This document shows, one piece after another, positions 8,595 to 16,909 of a stretch of 44,018 bases of DNA. Positions within the stretch are counted from its first letter, which is position 1, and each line of letters begins with the position of its first letter. The stretch comes from CAZWBR01 sp964404205 (lineage in GTDB: Bacteria; Bacteroidota; Bacteroidia; Bacteroidales; Prolixibacteraceae): positions 1-44,018 of the forward strand of contig CAYOJD010000011.1 in NCBI GenBank assembly GCA_964404205.1, in the 5' to 3' direction. Below the pieces are notes generated by a model. That model ran no database searches. It saw only the letters and a list, made by a program, of their open reading frames with translations, and was not told the DNA's origin. The position numbers and the translations under genes are program-made.

Positions 8595-9779
8595 ATGAAC
8601 ATGAAAAAGATAATTATAGTAATAATTGCCTTGTTTTCAGGTAGTATATATCTTCAGGCGCAGAGTGGTACTGATAAAATAATGGTTGCTGTCGAGCAAA
8701 ACAATACCACGTTGAAAGCGTTGAAAGCCCATTTCGATGCAGAAAAACAAGGGACGAGAACGGGTATTTTTTTACAGAATCCCGAAGTGGAATTCAATTA
8801 TCTATGGGGTTCGCCGGCAGCTATAGGCAATCGTACCGATATCAGCGTCACCCAGACATTCGATTTTCCATCGGCCTACCATTTTAAAAACCAGATTGCG
8901 GATTATAAAAATGCGCAGTTCGACTTGGAATATCAGAAGGAATATCGTTCGTTAATATTGAAAACAAGGCTTTTGTGTGCCGATTTGACCTACCTGAACG
9001 CTTTATCCAGAGAATTGACGCGCCGCAAGCAAAATGCCGGTGTGGTGGCAGAAGCTTTCCGTTCGAAATTCGATTCAGGTGATATCAATATTCTGGACTA
9101 CAATAAAGCTAAGGTGAACCTTATAAATGCCGAAAAAGCATTGGAAAGTGTTGCCATTGAGCGTGAAGCGGTGCTTGGTGATTTAACCGGGCTGAATGGG
9201 GGTATTCGTCCTGAGTTGGAGGATACGGCTTATCAGAATCAAACCCTGCCCGATAATTTTGAAACATGGTATGGTGAAATGGAAACCCAAAGCCCTGTTC
9301 TGCAATGGCTGAAACAGGAAATTGCCATCAGCCAAAAGCAAGAGAAACTTAACGCTGCATTAAGTTTGCCAAAATTACAGGCCGGTTATATGAGTGAGAA
9401 TGTGGTGGGACAACAGTTTCAGGGGGTTACTGCCGGAATTTCGATTCCACTCTGGGAAAACAGCAACAAGGTAAAATATGCCAAAGCACGAACAGTCGCT
9501 GTACAGGGTGCCGAGGCTGATGCAAAACTTCAGTTTTATAATCATTTACAAGGGTTATTTCAAAAGGCTGTAACCCTGCAAAAGACACTGACCGATTTCA
9601 GACAGAAGTTGAATGGAGTGGGAAACAATGCTCTTTTGCAAAAAGCCTTGACCCACGGTGAAATTTCGCTGACAGAGTATATGCTTGAGTTTAGTATCTA
9701 TTACGAAAGTTATCGGCAGTTGCTTGAAATGGAACGTGATTTCAGTAAAACGGTGGCTGAGCTAAATCAATACAAATGA
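8595..9779 (+). CDS. TolC family channel of the metal-efflux system (CusC/CzcC-like)
   Basis: This 394-residue outer-membrane channel starts 11 nt after the pump gene and completes the tripartite metal-efflux system. It has a signal peptide (KKIIIVIIALFSGSIYLQAQ) and two OEP repeats with long amphipathic helices, for example YQKEYRSLILKTRLLCADL and FQKAVTLQKTLTDFRQKLN. It starts at ATG 8595; a second ATG at 8601 is equally possible. It is slightly shorter than the other TolC protein in this window. A strong terminator at 9796-9830 closes the operon. Confidence 0.9.
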   Translation: MNMKKIIIVIIALFSGSIYLQAQSGTDKIMVAVEQNNTTLKALKAHFDAEKQGTRTGIFLQNPEVEFNYLWGSPAAIGNRTDISVTQTFDFPSAYHFKNQIADYKNAQFDLEYQKEYRSLILKTRLLCADLTYLNALSRELTRRKQNAGVVAEAFRSKFDSGDINILDYNKAKVNLINAEKALESVAIEREAVLGDLTGLNGGIRPELEDTAYQNQTLPDNFETWYGEMETQSPVLQWLKQEIAISQKQEKLNAALSLPKLQAGYMSENVVGQQFQGVTAGISIPLWENSNKVKYAKARTVAVQGAEADAKLQFYNHLQGLFQKAVTLQKTLTDFRQKLNGVGNNALLQKALTHGEISLTEYMLEFSIYYESYRQLLEMERDFSKTVAELNQYK

Positions 9780-9795
9780 TTTTGTGTTTTGAAAG

Positions 9796-9830
9796 AAAAG
9801 GGAGTAGTTCATTTCAACTGCTCCCTTTTT
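9796..9830. terminator. bidirectional intrinsic terminator
   Basis: GGGAGTAGTT (9800-9809) pairs with AACTGCTCCC (9816-9825) around a 6-nt loop, with one non-pairing position. The stem is flanked by AAAA on the left and TTTTT on the right, so it can serve both the plus-strand metal operon and the minus-strand MFS gene. Confidence 0.85.
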
Positions 9831-9853
9831 ATATGCTTCCAATCGGTTAGTCG

Positions 9854-11200
9854 TTAATCTTTAAGTCCCAATTGAACTTGAATCTCTTCCAGCGATTTGC
9901 CTTTGGTTTCGGGAATCCAGATTTTGACAAAAATGAAGGCCAGCAAACTGAATAATCCAAAAATTCCAAAAAGATAGTTTAGTCCCAGTGAACCTTGAAT
10001 TACCGGAGGGAAATATACCGTGAGAAAGGTGCAAAGCCAGCTGACAGCCGTCGAGAAGGACATGGCCACCCCTTTGATTCGGTTGGGATAGATTTCAGAA
10101 ATAATGACCCACATGACCGGTGCAAACGAGGCGGCAAAGAATGAAATGTAAATCAGCAGTGCAACCAGTACCCCGATGCCGTTCTGTTCGGGCTGCGAAA
10201 ATTCATAACAGAGATAGGCCAGTGAAATCATCATGCCTACAGCTCCCCAGAGCAGCAATGTTTTTCTTCCTTTCTTATCGACCAGCCAAAGGGCTACAAT
10301 GGTCATCAGAAAGTTGACCAGCCCGACAATCATCGATTGCATCATCGAATCGGTTGCAGCTGAGCCTGCTGCCTGAAAGATATCGGGCGAAAACATAATG
10401 ACAGCGTTGATGCCTGTAATCTGCTGAAACATGGCTATCAACGTCCCAATCAAAACGATTCGGCCGGTTTTGCCTTTGAATATTTCGCCGTAACTCACTT
10501 TCTCTTTCTTCCTTTCGAGCAGGAGGTTGCGTTCCATTTCAGGAAGTTCGTCATCAATTAATTTCTGTCCGCCGATTCTCTTCAACACATTTACAGCCTC
10601 ATCTCTTCGGTTTTTGGCCAACAGCCAGCGAGGGCTTTCCGGGAAAGTTGTTGTTAAAAATATCAGGTAAAAAGTGCCGAACAAGGCCGGAACGGCCAAC
10701 ATGTATCGCCAGCTGTTTTCTCCTAGCCCAATCAGCATGTAGTCAATTATATAGGCCATCAGAATACCGATAGTGATGGCAAATTGGTTCATCGATACCA
10801 GCTTGCCACGGTTGTGGGCAGGCGATATTTCGGAAATATACATTGGCCCAACCACTGATGTGGCTCCCACAGCCAGTCCAGACAGTACCCTGAACAGAAT
10901 CAGTGCGGGATAGGAATGCGAAAAAGCGCAGCCCAATGCCGAAACTATATACAATATGGCGGTAACCAGCATCACTTTTTTACGGCCATACCGCTCGGTA
11001 AAAGTGCCGGTAAAAAGGGCTCCAATCAGGCAGCCGATGGTGAGGAGCGCGGCAACGGTTCCCAATCCGCTGTCCGAAAGGTTAAATTCGCCTTTAATCA
11101 TTCCTACGGCTCCCGAAATGCCTGCCATGTTCAGCCCAAAAAGTAAACCGCCATTAATGGCTACAAACGTTATCCAGAACAAGTATTTATTGCTGTTCAT
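9854..11200 (-). CDS. MFS sugar porter family transporter
   Basis: This 448-residue inner-membrane sugar:proton symporter or facilitator has twelve predicted TM segments. Sugar-porter signatures are visible: ERYGRKKV in loop 2-3, PESPRWLL after TM6, DKKGRKTLL in loop 8-9 and PETKG near the C-terminus. The ATG at 11200 gives the usual short cytoplasmic N-terminus. It lies 52 nt downstream of the GH16 glucanase gene on the same strand, so import of glucose or short glucans released by that enzyme is a reasonable inference. Specificity cannot be read from the sequence. Confidence 0.93.
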   Translation of the reverse strand: MNSNKYLFWITFVAINGGLLFGLNMAGISGAVGMIKGEFNLSDSGLGTVAALLTIGCLIGALFTGTFTERYGRKKVMLVTAILYIVSALGCAFSHSYPALILFRVLSGLAVGATSVVGPMYISEISPAHNRGKLVSMNQFAITIGILMAYIIDYMLIGLGENSWRYMLAVPALFGTFYLIFLTTTFPESPRWLLAKNRRDEAVNVLKRIGGQKLIDDELPEMERNLLLERKKEKVSYGEIFKGKTGRIVLIGTLIAMFQQITGINAVIMFSPDIFQAAGSAATDSMMQSMIVGLVNFLMTIVALWLVDKKGRKTLLLWGAVGMMISLAYLCYEFSQPEQNGIGVLVALLIYISFFAASFAPVMWVIISEIYPNRIKGVAMSFSTAVSWLCTFLTVYFPPVIQGSLGLNYLFGIFGLFSLLAFIFVKIWIPETKGKSLEEIQVQLGLKD

Positions 11201-11252
11201 TTTGATTAATATTTTATTGGAATTGAACTGTTATCTGTTTTTGGTAGAAAAA

Positions 11253-12047
11253 TTACTGCAACGAATAGATTCTTACATAATCAATCTTGTATTCCACCGG
11301 AAAGATTGAATCATCGATCCCTTTTTGGCCACCCCAGTCACCGCCGATGGCCATGTTTATCAACAAGTATTGAGGGTCGTCGAAGGGCCATTCGCCTATT
11401 CCTTCGCCTTTTCGGGCACAACTGTAATAAAGTTTCTCGTCGATGTAAAAATCGAGCCGATCGTTAAACCATTCAACAGCATAAATATGGAAATCTCCGT
11501 ACGGTTTATCCGTTTCGATTTTACCCCCTCGTCCCGTGCCGATACTGTGGTTGTACTTATCGGTATGAACATTGGCGTAAATCATGTTGGGTTCATAACC
11601 TACAAATTCCATGATGTCGATCTCGCCGCAGGCGGGCCAGCCAGCCTGACTGATATTGGTTCCCAGTGTCCAGATAGCCGGCCAGGTCCCGCGTCCTTGC
11701 GGTAATTTGGCTTTCACTTCAATACGTCCGCCTGCAAATTCATATTTGCCTTTGGTATTGATACTTGCCGATGTGTAATGGGCTTCTTTGTATTCCTCTT
11801 TTCTGGCGGTGATAGTCAGAAAACCGGACGATACTTTTGCATTTTCCAAACGTTCGTGTGTGTAATACTGTGCTTCGTGGTTGCGAACCATACCTGTTTC
11901 GTAATTCCATTTTTCGGGTGAGGGAAGGCCTTCGTAATCAAACTCGTCAGCCCAGACGAGTGTTTTTGCTTTTGCTTGATGCAGATTGTTTTGGCCAAAC
12001 AATGAAAGCGGAAAAATTGAAATAACGAGTAGTGTTGTAAGTTTCAT
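11253..12047 (-). CDS. GH16 glycoside hydrolase (beta-1,3-glucanase/laminarinase-like)
   Basis: This 264-residue secreted enzyme is predicted to cut beta-1,3- or beta-1,3/1,4-glucans. It has a signal peptide (residues 1 to about 19, ending FGQ) and a single catalytic beta-jellyroll domain. The retaining catalytic motif is intact in GEIDIMEF, with nucleophile Glu142, Asp144 and acid/base Glu147. Substrate-cleft tryptophans (TWPAIWTLG; GGDWGGQKGID) are typical of the laminarinase-like subfamily. No carbohydrate-binding module is attached. It is 32 nt downstream of an AlkD-like gene and 52 nt upstream of the MFS sugar porter, so the three may form one transcript. Confidence 0.93.
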   Translation of the reverse strand: MKLTTLLVISIFPLSLFGQNNLHQAKAKTLVWADEFDYEGLPSPEKWNYETGMVRNHEAQYYTHERLENAKVSSGFLTITARKEEYKEAHYTSASINTKGKYEFAGGRIEVKAKLPQGRGTWPAIWTLGTNISQAGWPACGEIDIMEFVGYEPNMIYANVHTDKYNHSIGTGRGGKIETDKPYGDFHIYAVEWFNDRLDFYIDEKLYYSCARKGEGIGEWPFDDPQYLLINMAIGGDWGGQKGIDDSIFPVEYKIDYVRIYSLQ

Positions 12048-12079
12048 AATTGGTTTGCGAATTGGTTCGTTTTTAAGTG

Positions 12080-12793
12080 TTATTCTTTTTTGAAACGGCT
12101 TTTTTGATCTTTGTCCATCTTCTCAGTAGCATATTGGAAGATTAGTCTTGCCGAATGGTTTTTCCAACGATAAAGGAATGCTTCGGTCTCGATTGGATAT
12201 TTTTTCCAGGCTTCGCGCAGAAACCACCCCAGTCCCTGATGGACCACCTTTTCCTTATCGAGCATCAATGGTTCAACGAATTGCAATAAGGTTTGCAATT
12301 CGAAGCCCGATTTTAGCATTTTGATGGAGGTAACCGGAATTGCCCTACGTTGAAATCGGTAAGGGGAGTTTTGCCATTCTGCCAGCTTTTCAGGCAATAC
12401 AATCTTCTCGATAAAGAAATAAGGCAGGGTTTCGCTACAAAGCACATCGCAATGGGCCCAGTTGGTTATTCCAATGGCAAACCATCGGTCAATCTGTTCG
12501 AATGTTGCCGGGGTGAATTCTTTCTTTTTTTGCCAGAGAAGGATAATGGCAAAACTGGCTTCCTCGTATTTGCCGCTTTTCATCAGCAGCGGGGCCGTTT
12601 CCAGAACAAGGGGAAGGGTGAAATCGGGTTGCGCTTTTAATTCGTTTACCTTGTTTTCGAATATCACGGTTGTCAGCCCGTAAGCATCATAACCTTCCTT
12701 AAAATAGCGCGAATATTTCTTTACAATCTGTTCGTCGGCATTGGCCTCACAATAGGCGACCAATTCGTGATAAAGCACTTCGGCCGTTTTCAT
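12080..12793 (-). CDS. DNA alkylation repair family protein (AlkD-like HEAT repeats)
   Basis: This 237-residue all-helical protein resembles the AlkC/AlkD group of HEAT-like DNA glycosylases, which bind alkylated DNA and remove 3- and 7-methylpurines. The segment WFAIGITNWAHCDVLCSETL resembles the AlkD region that carries the catalytic Trp and Asp, and VHQGLGWFLREAWKKYP is a further typical helix pair. The residue matching the catalytic aspartate is probably the Asp in HCDVLC, but this is read by eye. It is the first gene of a possible transcript that continues into the GH16 and MFS genes. No functional link to glucan use is evident. Confidence 0.82.
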   Translation of the reverse strand: MKTAEVLYHELVAYCEANADEQIVKKYSRYFKEGYDAYGLTTVIFENKVNELKAQPDFTLPLVLETAPLLMKSGKYEEASFAIILLWQKKKEFTPATFEQIDRWFAIGITNWAHCDVLCSETLPYFFIEKIVLPEKLAEWQNSPYRFQRRAIPVTSIKMLKSGFELQTLLQFVEPLMLDKEKVVHQGLGWFLREAWKKYPIETEAFLYRWKNHSARLIFQYATEKMDKDQKSRFKKE

Positions 12794-12817
12794 GGTGACT
12801 TAGTTTGGTGTTGAATC

Positions 12818-12825
12818 CAAAATTA
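12818..12825 (-). promoter_or_regulatory. -7 promoter element upstream of the AlkD-like gene
   Basis: Read on the minus strand this is TAATTTTG, a perfect match to TAnnTTTG, 25 nt upstream of the ATG at 12793. The only upstream TTTG (12841-12844) is 15 nt away, shorter than the usual 19-21, so the promoter is uncertain. Confidence 0.4.
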
Positions 12826-12841
12826 GGGAATAAAATGGTAC

Positions 12842-12875
12842 AAAAAAAGGCGGTCGTTTGTGAAGGACCGCCTTT
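12842..12875 (-). terminator. intrinsic terminator after the TIM-barrel sugar enzyme gene
   Basis: A perfect 10-bp stem, AAAGGCGGTC (12846-12855) with GACCGCCTTT (12866-12875) and a 10-nt loop, is followed on the minus strand by seven T. It separates this gene from the AlkD-GH16-MFS group. Confidence 0.88.
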
Positions 12876-12898
12876 ATCGTGATGATATTGGTATCAAA

Positions 12899-13780
12899 TT
12901 ACTTTACATATTCGGCAGCTGCGAGGAAGTCGTAGCTTTGTTTTACGCTGGCCACCGGATCGTTGTTGGTGTATTTTTCAACTTCAACATAAAACTCTTT
13001 CAGCCCTTTGGCATAAGCCGTATCGAAAATTGGTTTGAAATCGATCTTGCCACTGGCGCCCAGCTCTTTCTCGTCTTTGATGTGGAGAACAGGGAAACGG
13101 TCGGCATAAGTATTTAGATAATCTACCGGGTTTTTACCGCCCTCGGTTACCCAGTAAACGTCCATTTCGAAGAATACATGGTTCGGACTGGTATTTTCGA
13201 GCATGAAATCATAAATCACTTTATCGCCGATGGTGCGGAATTCAAAATCGTGGTTGTGGTAACCAAAAGCGATACCTCCGCTTGCAGCCGTTTCGTAGCC
13301 TACGCTATTGAAATAGTCGCAATACATCTTAATGTCGTCGAGGGTAGTCTGGTCGTTTACCGGCATAAATGGCTGAACCATATATTTTACACCCAGTTCT
13401 GCGTGTGCACCGCAAGCTTTTTTCCACCATTCCATTACTTCCACCTCTTTTTCTTTCGAGAATGCCTGGCCAAGGTGGGCGCTGGTAACCTTCATCCCAA
13501 GGTCTTCAACGATTTTCTTGAATTCGGCAGGAGCCATGTTATAAATCTTACCATCGTTGTAACCGGCAGTTTCGACGGTTGTATAGCCCATTTCGGCTAC
13601 CTTTTTCAGTGTGCCTGTAACATCGTCTTTCATCGCATCGCGCAACGAATAAAGCTGAAGGCCAACCTGTTTCTTCGGAGCGGCTGGTTTTGTGGCACAT
13701 GAAGAGATAAGCTGGTTGGCTGCCAAACCGCCAATAACAACAGCTGCTGATGATTTCAAAAAATTACGTCTGTTTACCAT
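12899..13780 (-). CDS. Tat-exported sugar phosphate isomerase/epimerase-like TIM-barrel protein
   Basis: This 293-residue protein belongs to the xylose-isomerase-like TIM-barrel superfamily, whose members isomerise, epimerise or dehydrate sugars with a divalent metal. The N-terminus has a twin-arginine motif (NRRNFLK), a hydrophobic stretch and a lipobox-like LISSC, so it is probably a Tat-exported lipoprotein. Barrel motifs include VGLQLYSLRDAM, AEMGYTTVETAGY, FGYHNHDFEF (likely metal-binding His/Glu), FFEMDVYWVTEGG and VLHIKDEK. This family is frequent beside Gfo/Idh/MocA oxidoreductases in Bacteroidota sugar loci, as here. Its exact reaction cannot be deduced. Confidence 0.88.
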   Translation of the reverse strand: MVNRRNFLKSSAAVVIGGLAANQLISSCATKPAAPKKQVGLQLYSLRDAMKDDVTGTLKKVAEMGYTTVETAGYNDGKIYNMAPAEFKKIVEDLGMKVTSAHLGQAFSKEKEVEVMEWWKKACGAHAELGVKYMVQPFMPVNDQTTLDDIKMYCDYFNSVGYETAASGGIAFGYHNHDFEFRTIGDKVIYDFMLENTSPNHVFFEMDVYWVTEGGKNPVDYLNTYADRFPVLHIKDEKELGASGKIDFKPIFDTAYAKGLKEFYVEVEKYTNNDPVASVKQSYDFLAAAEYVK

Positions 13781-13943
13781 TTTAATATAAATTTTAGTTG
13801 GTTGTATAAAAAACTAAATAGTGCTTTAAAAATACCTGATAAACTGCAATCTGCAAAATAAAAAAACCGAAAATTGAGAATTATGCAGTTACAAATTGAA
13901 AATAGCAGGAGTTTGTCATTCAGTCATCCCGCTTTGCATGGGT

Positions 13944-14006
13944 AAAAAAAGCTCCGTCCGGCTTTTCGTGATGTAAGGTGCGAAAAGGACTTTGTTCCGG
14001 ACGGAG
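13944..14006 (-). terminator. large two-part hairpin terminator
   Basis: An outer perfect 10-bp stem (CTCCGTCCGG 13952-13961 with CCGGACGGAG 13997-14006) encloses an inner 7-bp stem (CTTTTCG 13962-13968 with CGAAAAG 13981-13987), a 12-nt loop and a one-sided 9-nt bulge. On the minus strand it follows the oxidoreductase stop and runs into seven T (13944-13950). It is larger than an ordinary terminator. Confidence 0.8.
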
Positions 14007-14018
14007 ACTTTTTATGGA

Positions 14019-15602
14019 TTACACAAGAATCAATTCTTTTTCTGGATCCCAGTAAACCCGTTTGTTGTGTTTGTACGACAGTGTTCCCATATGGGCTGTG
14101 ATGGCCTCCTCGAAACCCTGATCGATATTGCAACTGGGTTGATTCCCATTTCTGATACAGTCGAGCCATTCTTTCAAATGGAGATGAGTCGTATCCACAC
14201 GCTTACCCCCGCGATAGGTATAGAGCAGCCCACGTCCGGCAAAGTAGCGTTCGGTAGCCGATGTTACCGCATCGACATTTTTCTTTCCGGGTATGTAGGA
14301 ATAAATCGGATTATTGGGGTCAATCGTCCCATCATTTATCTTTTCTGCATAACGGGTTGAGCGGGGATCGGCGTAGATGGTAAGCGTTTCGCCCATTTCC
14401 ATGTAGCCATCGTGTCCCATCACCACTTTTCCCCTGTTTTTCTGACTGGCCAACGTGGCACTGTAGAGCAGCGACAGGTTGTTTTTCGGAAATTCAAAAA
14501 CGGTGTGCAGCACATCCGGCACAGTTCTTCCATCTTTAAAGAAATAGACTCCACCGGTCGACATGGCCGAATCGGGGATACCCAAATGCATAATTTGATT
14601 GATGGCATCGTATTCGTGGGTCAACAAGTCGCCCGAAAGGCCGGTACTGTAATCCCACCAGCAACGCCAGCGGAAGAACCGTTCGAGGCTAAACTCGTGC
14701 CAGGGGGCCTGACCAATAAACTGTTCCCAGTCGATGGTGTTTTGGTTGGCATCTTTATGAATATCGTATACCCATGCTCCGTTGGGGTCGTTGCGGTTGG
14801 TGGTTACCTCAATCAGGTTAACGGGGCCCAATACCCCTTTTTCAATCGCTTCCTGCGCTTTCAGATAACTATCGGTCTGACGCCCCTGATGGCCTAACTG
14901 AAAGACGATTCCGCTTTCTTTCACTATTTTGCGTACTTCGTATGTCTCTTCAACCGTCCAGGTCATCGGTTTCTCGCAATAGACATGTTTGCCATTCCTG
15001 GCGGCTTCGATGGTCATCGGACCGTGCCAGTGATCTGGTGTAGCAATTACAATGGCATCTACTTCAGGGTCGGCACACAAATCCTGATAGGTTTTGTGAA
15101 TTTTAGGCATCGCTTCGGGTTTCCCGTCAGAACCGATACGGTTAATGTTGGCACCGGCTTCGACAGCCATCTGTTCGTAACTTCTGAAAATATCGCAAAT
15201 AGCCGTTACCTTGATACCCAAATTCTCTTGTTCGAGAAACTCGGCATATCGGGTATCGTTTTTATTCTCAGCGGCAGCTTTTTTCCATTCGTCAACCTGA
15301 GTAGGATGGGCAAACCCAAGTGCCTTGGCCAGCTGTTTTCCCCTGATGCCGAATCCGATTAGTCCGATGCGGATAACCTTATTGCCCGTATTGGATGGTG
15401 GAATTGCCGGAGGGGCATCGTAGCTGATACCTACCTGACCGCTGATGTTTTTTCCAATTAGTTGGTCGTATTGTCTTTTCTTGTATGCCCCGTAGGCTAC
15501 CGCTCCGGCTATGGGCAGCGTTGCCAGCCCTTTAATTACCTCTCTTCTTTTAACGCTTTTTTCGGGTTGGCCATTATCTGGTTTTTCTATCTCTTTTTTC
15601 AT
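14019..15602 (-). CDS. Tat-signal Gfo/Idh/MocA family oxidoreductase
   Basis: This 527-residue NAD(P)-dependent sugar oxidoreductase starts at ATG 15602; a TTG at 15611 is the only longer option. The N-terminus carries a twin-arginine-like signal (KRREVIKGLATLPIAGAVAYGAY). The Rossmann fold follows (IRIGLIGFGIRGKQ), with the family motif CEKPMTW near the middle and a C-terminal bacterial Gfo/Idh domain (WRCWWDYSTGLSGDLLTHEYD). Such exported members probably keep a bound nucleotide, as glucose-fructose oxidoreductase does (known for that enzyme, inferred here). It lies 13 nt downstream of a DoxX gene, and a strong terminator follows it. The substrate is unknown. Confidence 0.92.
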   Translation of the reverse strand: MKKEIEKPDNGQPEKSVKRREVIKGLATLPIAGAVAYGAYKKRQYDQLIGKNISGQVGISYDAPPAIPPSNTGNKVIRIGLIGFGIRGKQLAKALGFAHPTQVDEWKKAAAENKNDTRYAEFLEQENLGIKVTAICDIFRSYEQMAVEAGANINRIGSDGKPEAMPKIHKTYQDLCADPEVDAIVIATPDHWHGPMTIEAARNGKHVYCEKPMTWTVEETYEVRKIVKESGIVFQLGHQGRQTDSYLKAQEAIEKGVLGPVNLIEVTTNRNDPNGAWVYDIHKDANQNTIDWEQFIGQAPWHEFSLERFFRWRCWWDYSTGLSGDLLTHEYDAINQIMHLGIPDSAMSTGGVYFFKDGRTVPDVLHTVFEFPKNNLSLLYSATLASQKNRGKVVMGHDGYMEMGETLTIYADPRSTRYAEKINDGTIDPNNPIYSYIPGKKNVDAVTSATERYFAGRGLLYTYRGGKRVDTTHLHLKEWLDCIRNGNQPSCNIDQGFEEAITAHMGTLSYKHNKRVYWDPEKELILV

Positions 15603-15615
15603 AATAGTCAATGCT

Positions 15616-16101
15616 TTAGCTTTTTTTTCTGCAAATTAATCTGTCGATACCGATAACACTGCCTGTAGGGATAAGTGCCAATACCCATGTGGCAAAGAAC
15701 TCGATAAATACCTTATCGACAATAAAGTAGTTGCCTTCGGTTGGCAAGGCATAAGTGATTCCGATAAACGGGGGATGCGACAGATAATAAAGTGCAAGAA
15801 GCAACATGCCGCTGTAGGCCGAAATACGGGTGAAACAGCCTAATATAAGGCCGGTACCAATCAATACAAGACCCCATTCATTCATAAAATCGACGAATGA
15901 CAGCACAGAAGCATTACGGGCCATGGAATGAAAGATCGGCGCAAAAAGCCCTTTAGAGTCCAGAAGGTAGCCAATGGATGACCATCCCGGATTCAAAACC
16001 TTTGAAACGCCTTCGTAAAGGAAATGCCATCCTATCGCTATACGAAGGATGACCAGCGCTGTTAGCTGGAAGTTTGTTAGAGAATTGTGTTTGTTTAACA
16101 T
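15616..16101 (-). CDS. DoxX family membrane protein
   Basis: This 161-residue inner-membrane protein has four predicted TM segments, with typical DoxX features: LRIAIGWHFLYEGVSKVLNPGW at the start and FVDFMNEWGLVLIGTGLILG in the second part. DoxX proteins are related to a subunit of thiosulfate:quinone oxidoreductase, but most members have no proven role. The gene starts at ATG 16101 and ends 13 nt before the Gfo/Idh/MocA gene, so the two form an operon. This pairing recurs in Bacteroidota. A role in passing electrons from the exported oxidoreductase to quinones is speculation. Confidence 0.87.
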   Translation of the reverse strand: MLNKHNSLTNFQLTALVILRIAIGWHFLYEGVSKVLNPGWSSIGYLLDSKGLFAPIFHSMARNASVLSFVDFMNEWGLVLIGTGLILGCFTRISAYSGMLLLALYYLSHPPFIGITYALPTEGNYFIVDKVFIEFFATWVLALIPTGSVIGIDRLICRKKS

Positions 16102-16141
16102 GGTGATGTTGTGAATGATTTAATCCGCTTTAACGGATGTT

Positions 16142-16179
16142 GAAAAAAAGAAAGGCGAAAAATAGTGATTTTCGCCTTT
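16142..16179 (-). terminator. intrinsic terminator after the DJ-1 family gene
   Basis: A perfect 11-bp stem (AAAGGCGAAAA 16151-16161 with TTTTCGCCTTT 16169-16179, 7-nt loop) is followed on the minus strand by CTTTTTTT. It ends the DJ-1 gene's transcript before the DoxX operon. Confidence 0.85.
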
Positions 16180-16262
16180 TATCAAACGGTAAAATGTTTA
16201 AAAATTAGGGCTAATTGGTTGAATTTGTGATGTTTTTAAAAGTGTAAGATACTGTTAAATCG

Positions 16263-16820
16263 TTATTTTGAAGGATAAACCAGTAAGGCTTGTCCCAACT
16301 TGTCGGCTGTCGGTTTGTCTTTCAATTCTTTAACAATATTCAGCGCGAAATCGAGTGCTGCACCAACGCCCCGGCCGGTAATAATGGTTCCGTCGACTAC
16401 CGATGGTTGGGTTGACAGGCTGGCTCCAATAAGCTGATTCTCGAATCCCGGATAGCATACAGCCTTTTTCCCGTTGAGTAAACCGAGATTGCCCAACACC
16501 ATGGGGGCAGCGCAAATGGCCCCAATCATCTTTCCTTCACGGTTGAACTGCTGCAACTGCTTACTCAATCCGGTATGTTCCATCAGGTTTTTCGAGCCAG
16601 GCATCCCACCCGGTAGAATAATCATTTGCGCTTCGTCGTAACTGGCTTTTTCAAACAACAGGTCTGCTTTAACAGGAACGCCGTGTGCCCCGGTCACTTC
16701 GTGCTCACCGGTTACCGATACCGTTTGAACATTGAGCGCTGCGCGGCGCAGTACATCGATTATCGTTATGGCCTCGATTTCTTCAAAACCTTCGGCCAGA
16801 TGCACATAAATAGGTTTCAT
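16263..16820 (-). CDS. DJ-1/PfpI family protein (DJ-1/YajL subgroup)
   Basis: This 185-residue cytosolic protein is of the DJ-1/YajL type. Members act on methylglyoxal and glycated molecules and protect against oxidative stress, although the exact activity is debated. The nucleophilic-elbow cysteine is present in GAICAAPMVLG (Cys103), with the supporting glutamate in GFEEIEA (Glu16) and the turn ILPGGMPGS. The start is taken as ATG 16820, which matches the usual N-terminus (MKPIYVHLAEGFEE). A TTG at 16844 would overlap the likely -7 promoter element. It is a single-gene unit closed by a terminator. Confidence 0.9.
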   Translation of the reverse strand: MKPIYVHLAEGFEEIEAITIIDVLRRAALNVQTVSVTGEHEVTGAHGVPVKADLLFEKASYDEAQMIILPGGMPGSKNLMEHTGLSKQLQQFNREGKMIGAICAAPMVLGNLGLLNGKKAVCYPGFENQLIGASLSTQPSVVDGTIITGRGVGAALDFALNIVKELKDKPTADKLGQALLVYPSK

Positions 16821-16841
16821 AGCTGTTTTCGTTTTATCTTT

Positions 16842-16849
16842 CAAAAATA
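16842..16849 (-). promoter_or_regulatory. -7 promoter element of the DJ-1 family gene
   Basis: On the minus strand this reads TATTTTTG, a perfect TAnnTTTG match 22 nt upstream of the ATG at 16820. A TTTG lies 23 nt further upstream (16873-16876), slightly farther than usual. Confidence 0.45.
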
Positions 16850-16909
16850 ACCAAAAATGGGGCGACTTAAAACAAAAATCCGATCCGGAATGGAAAGGAT
16901 TTTTTTGGG

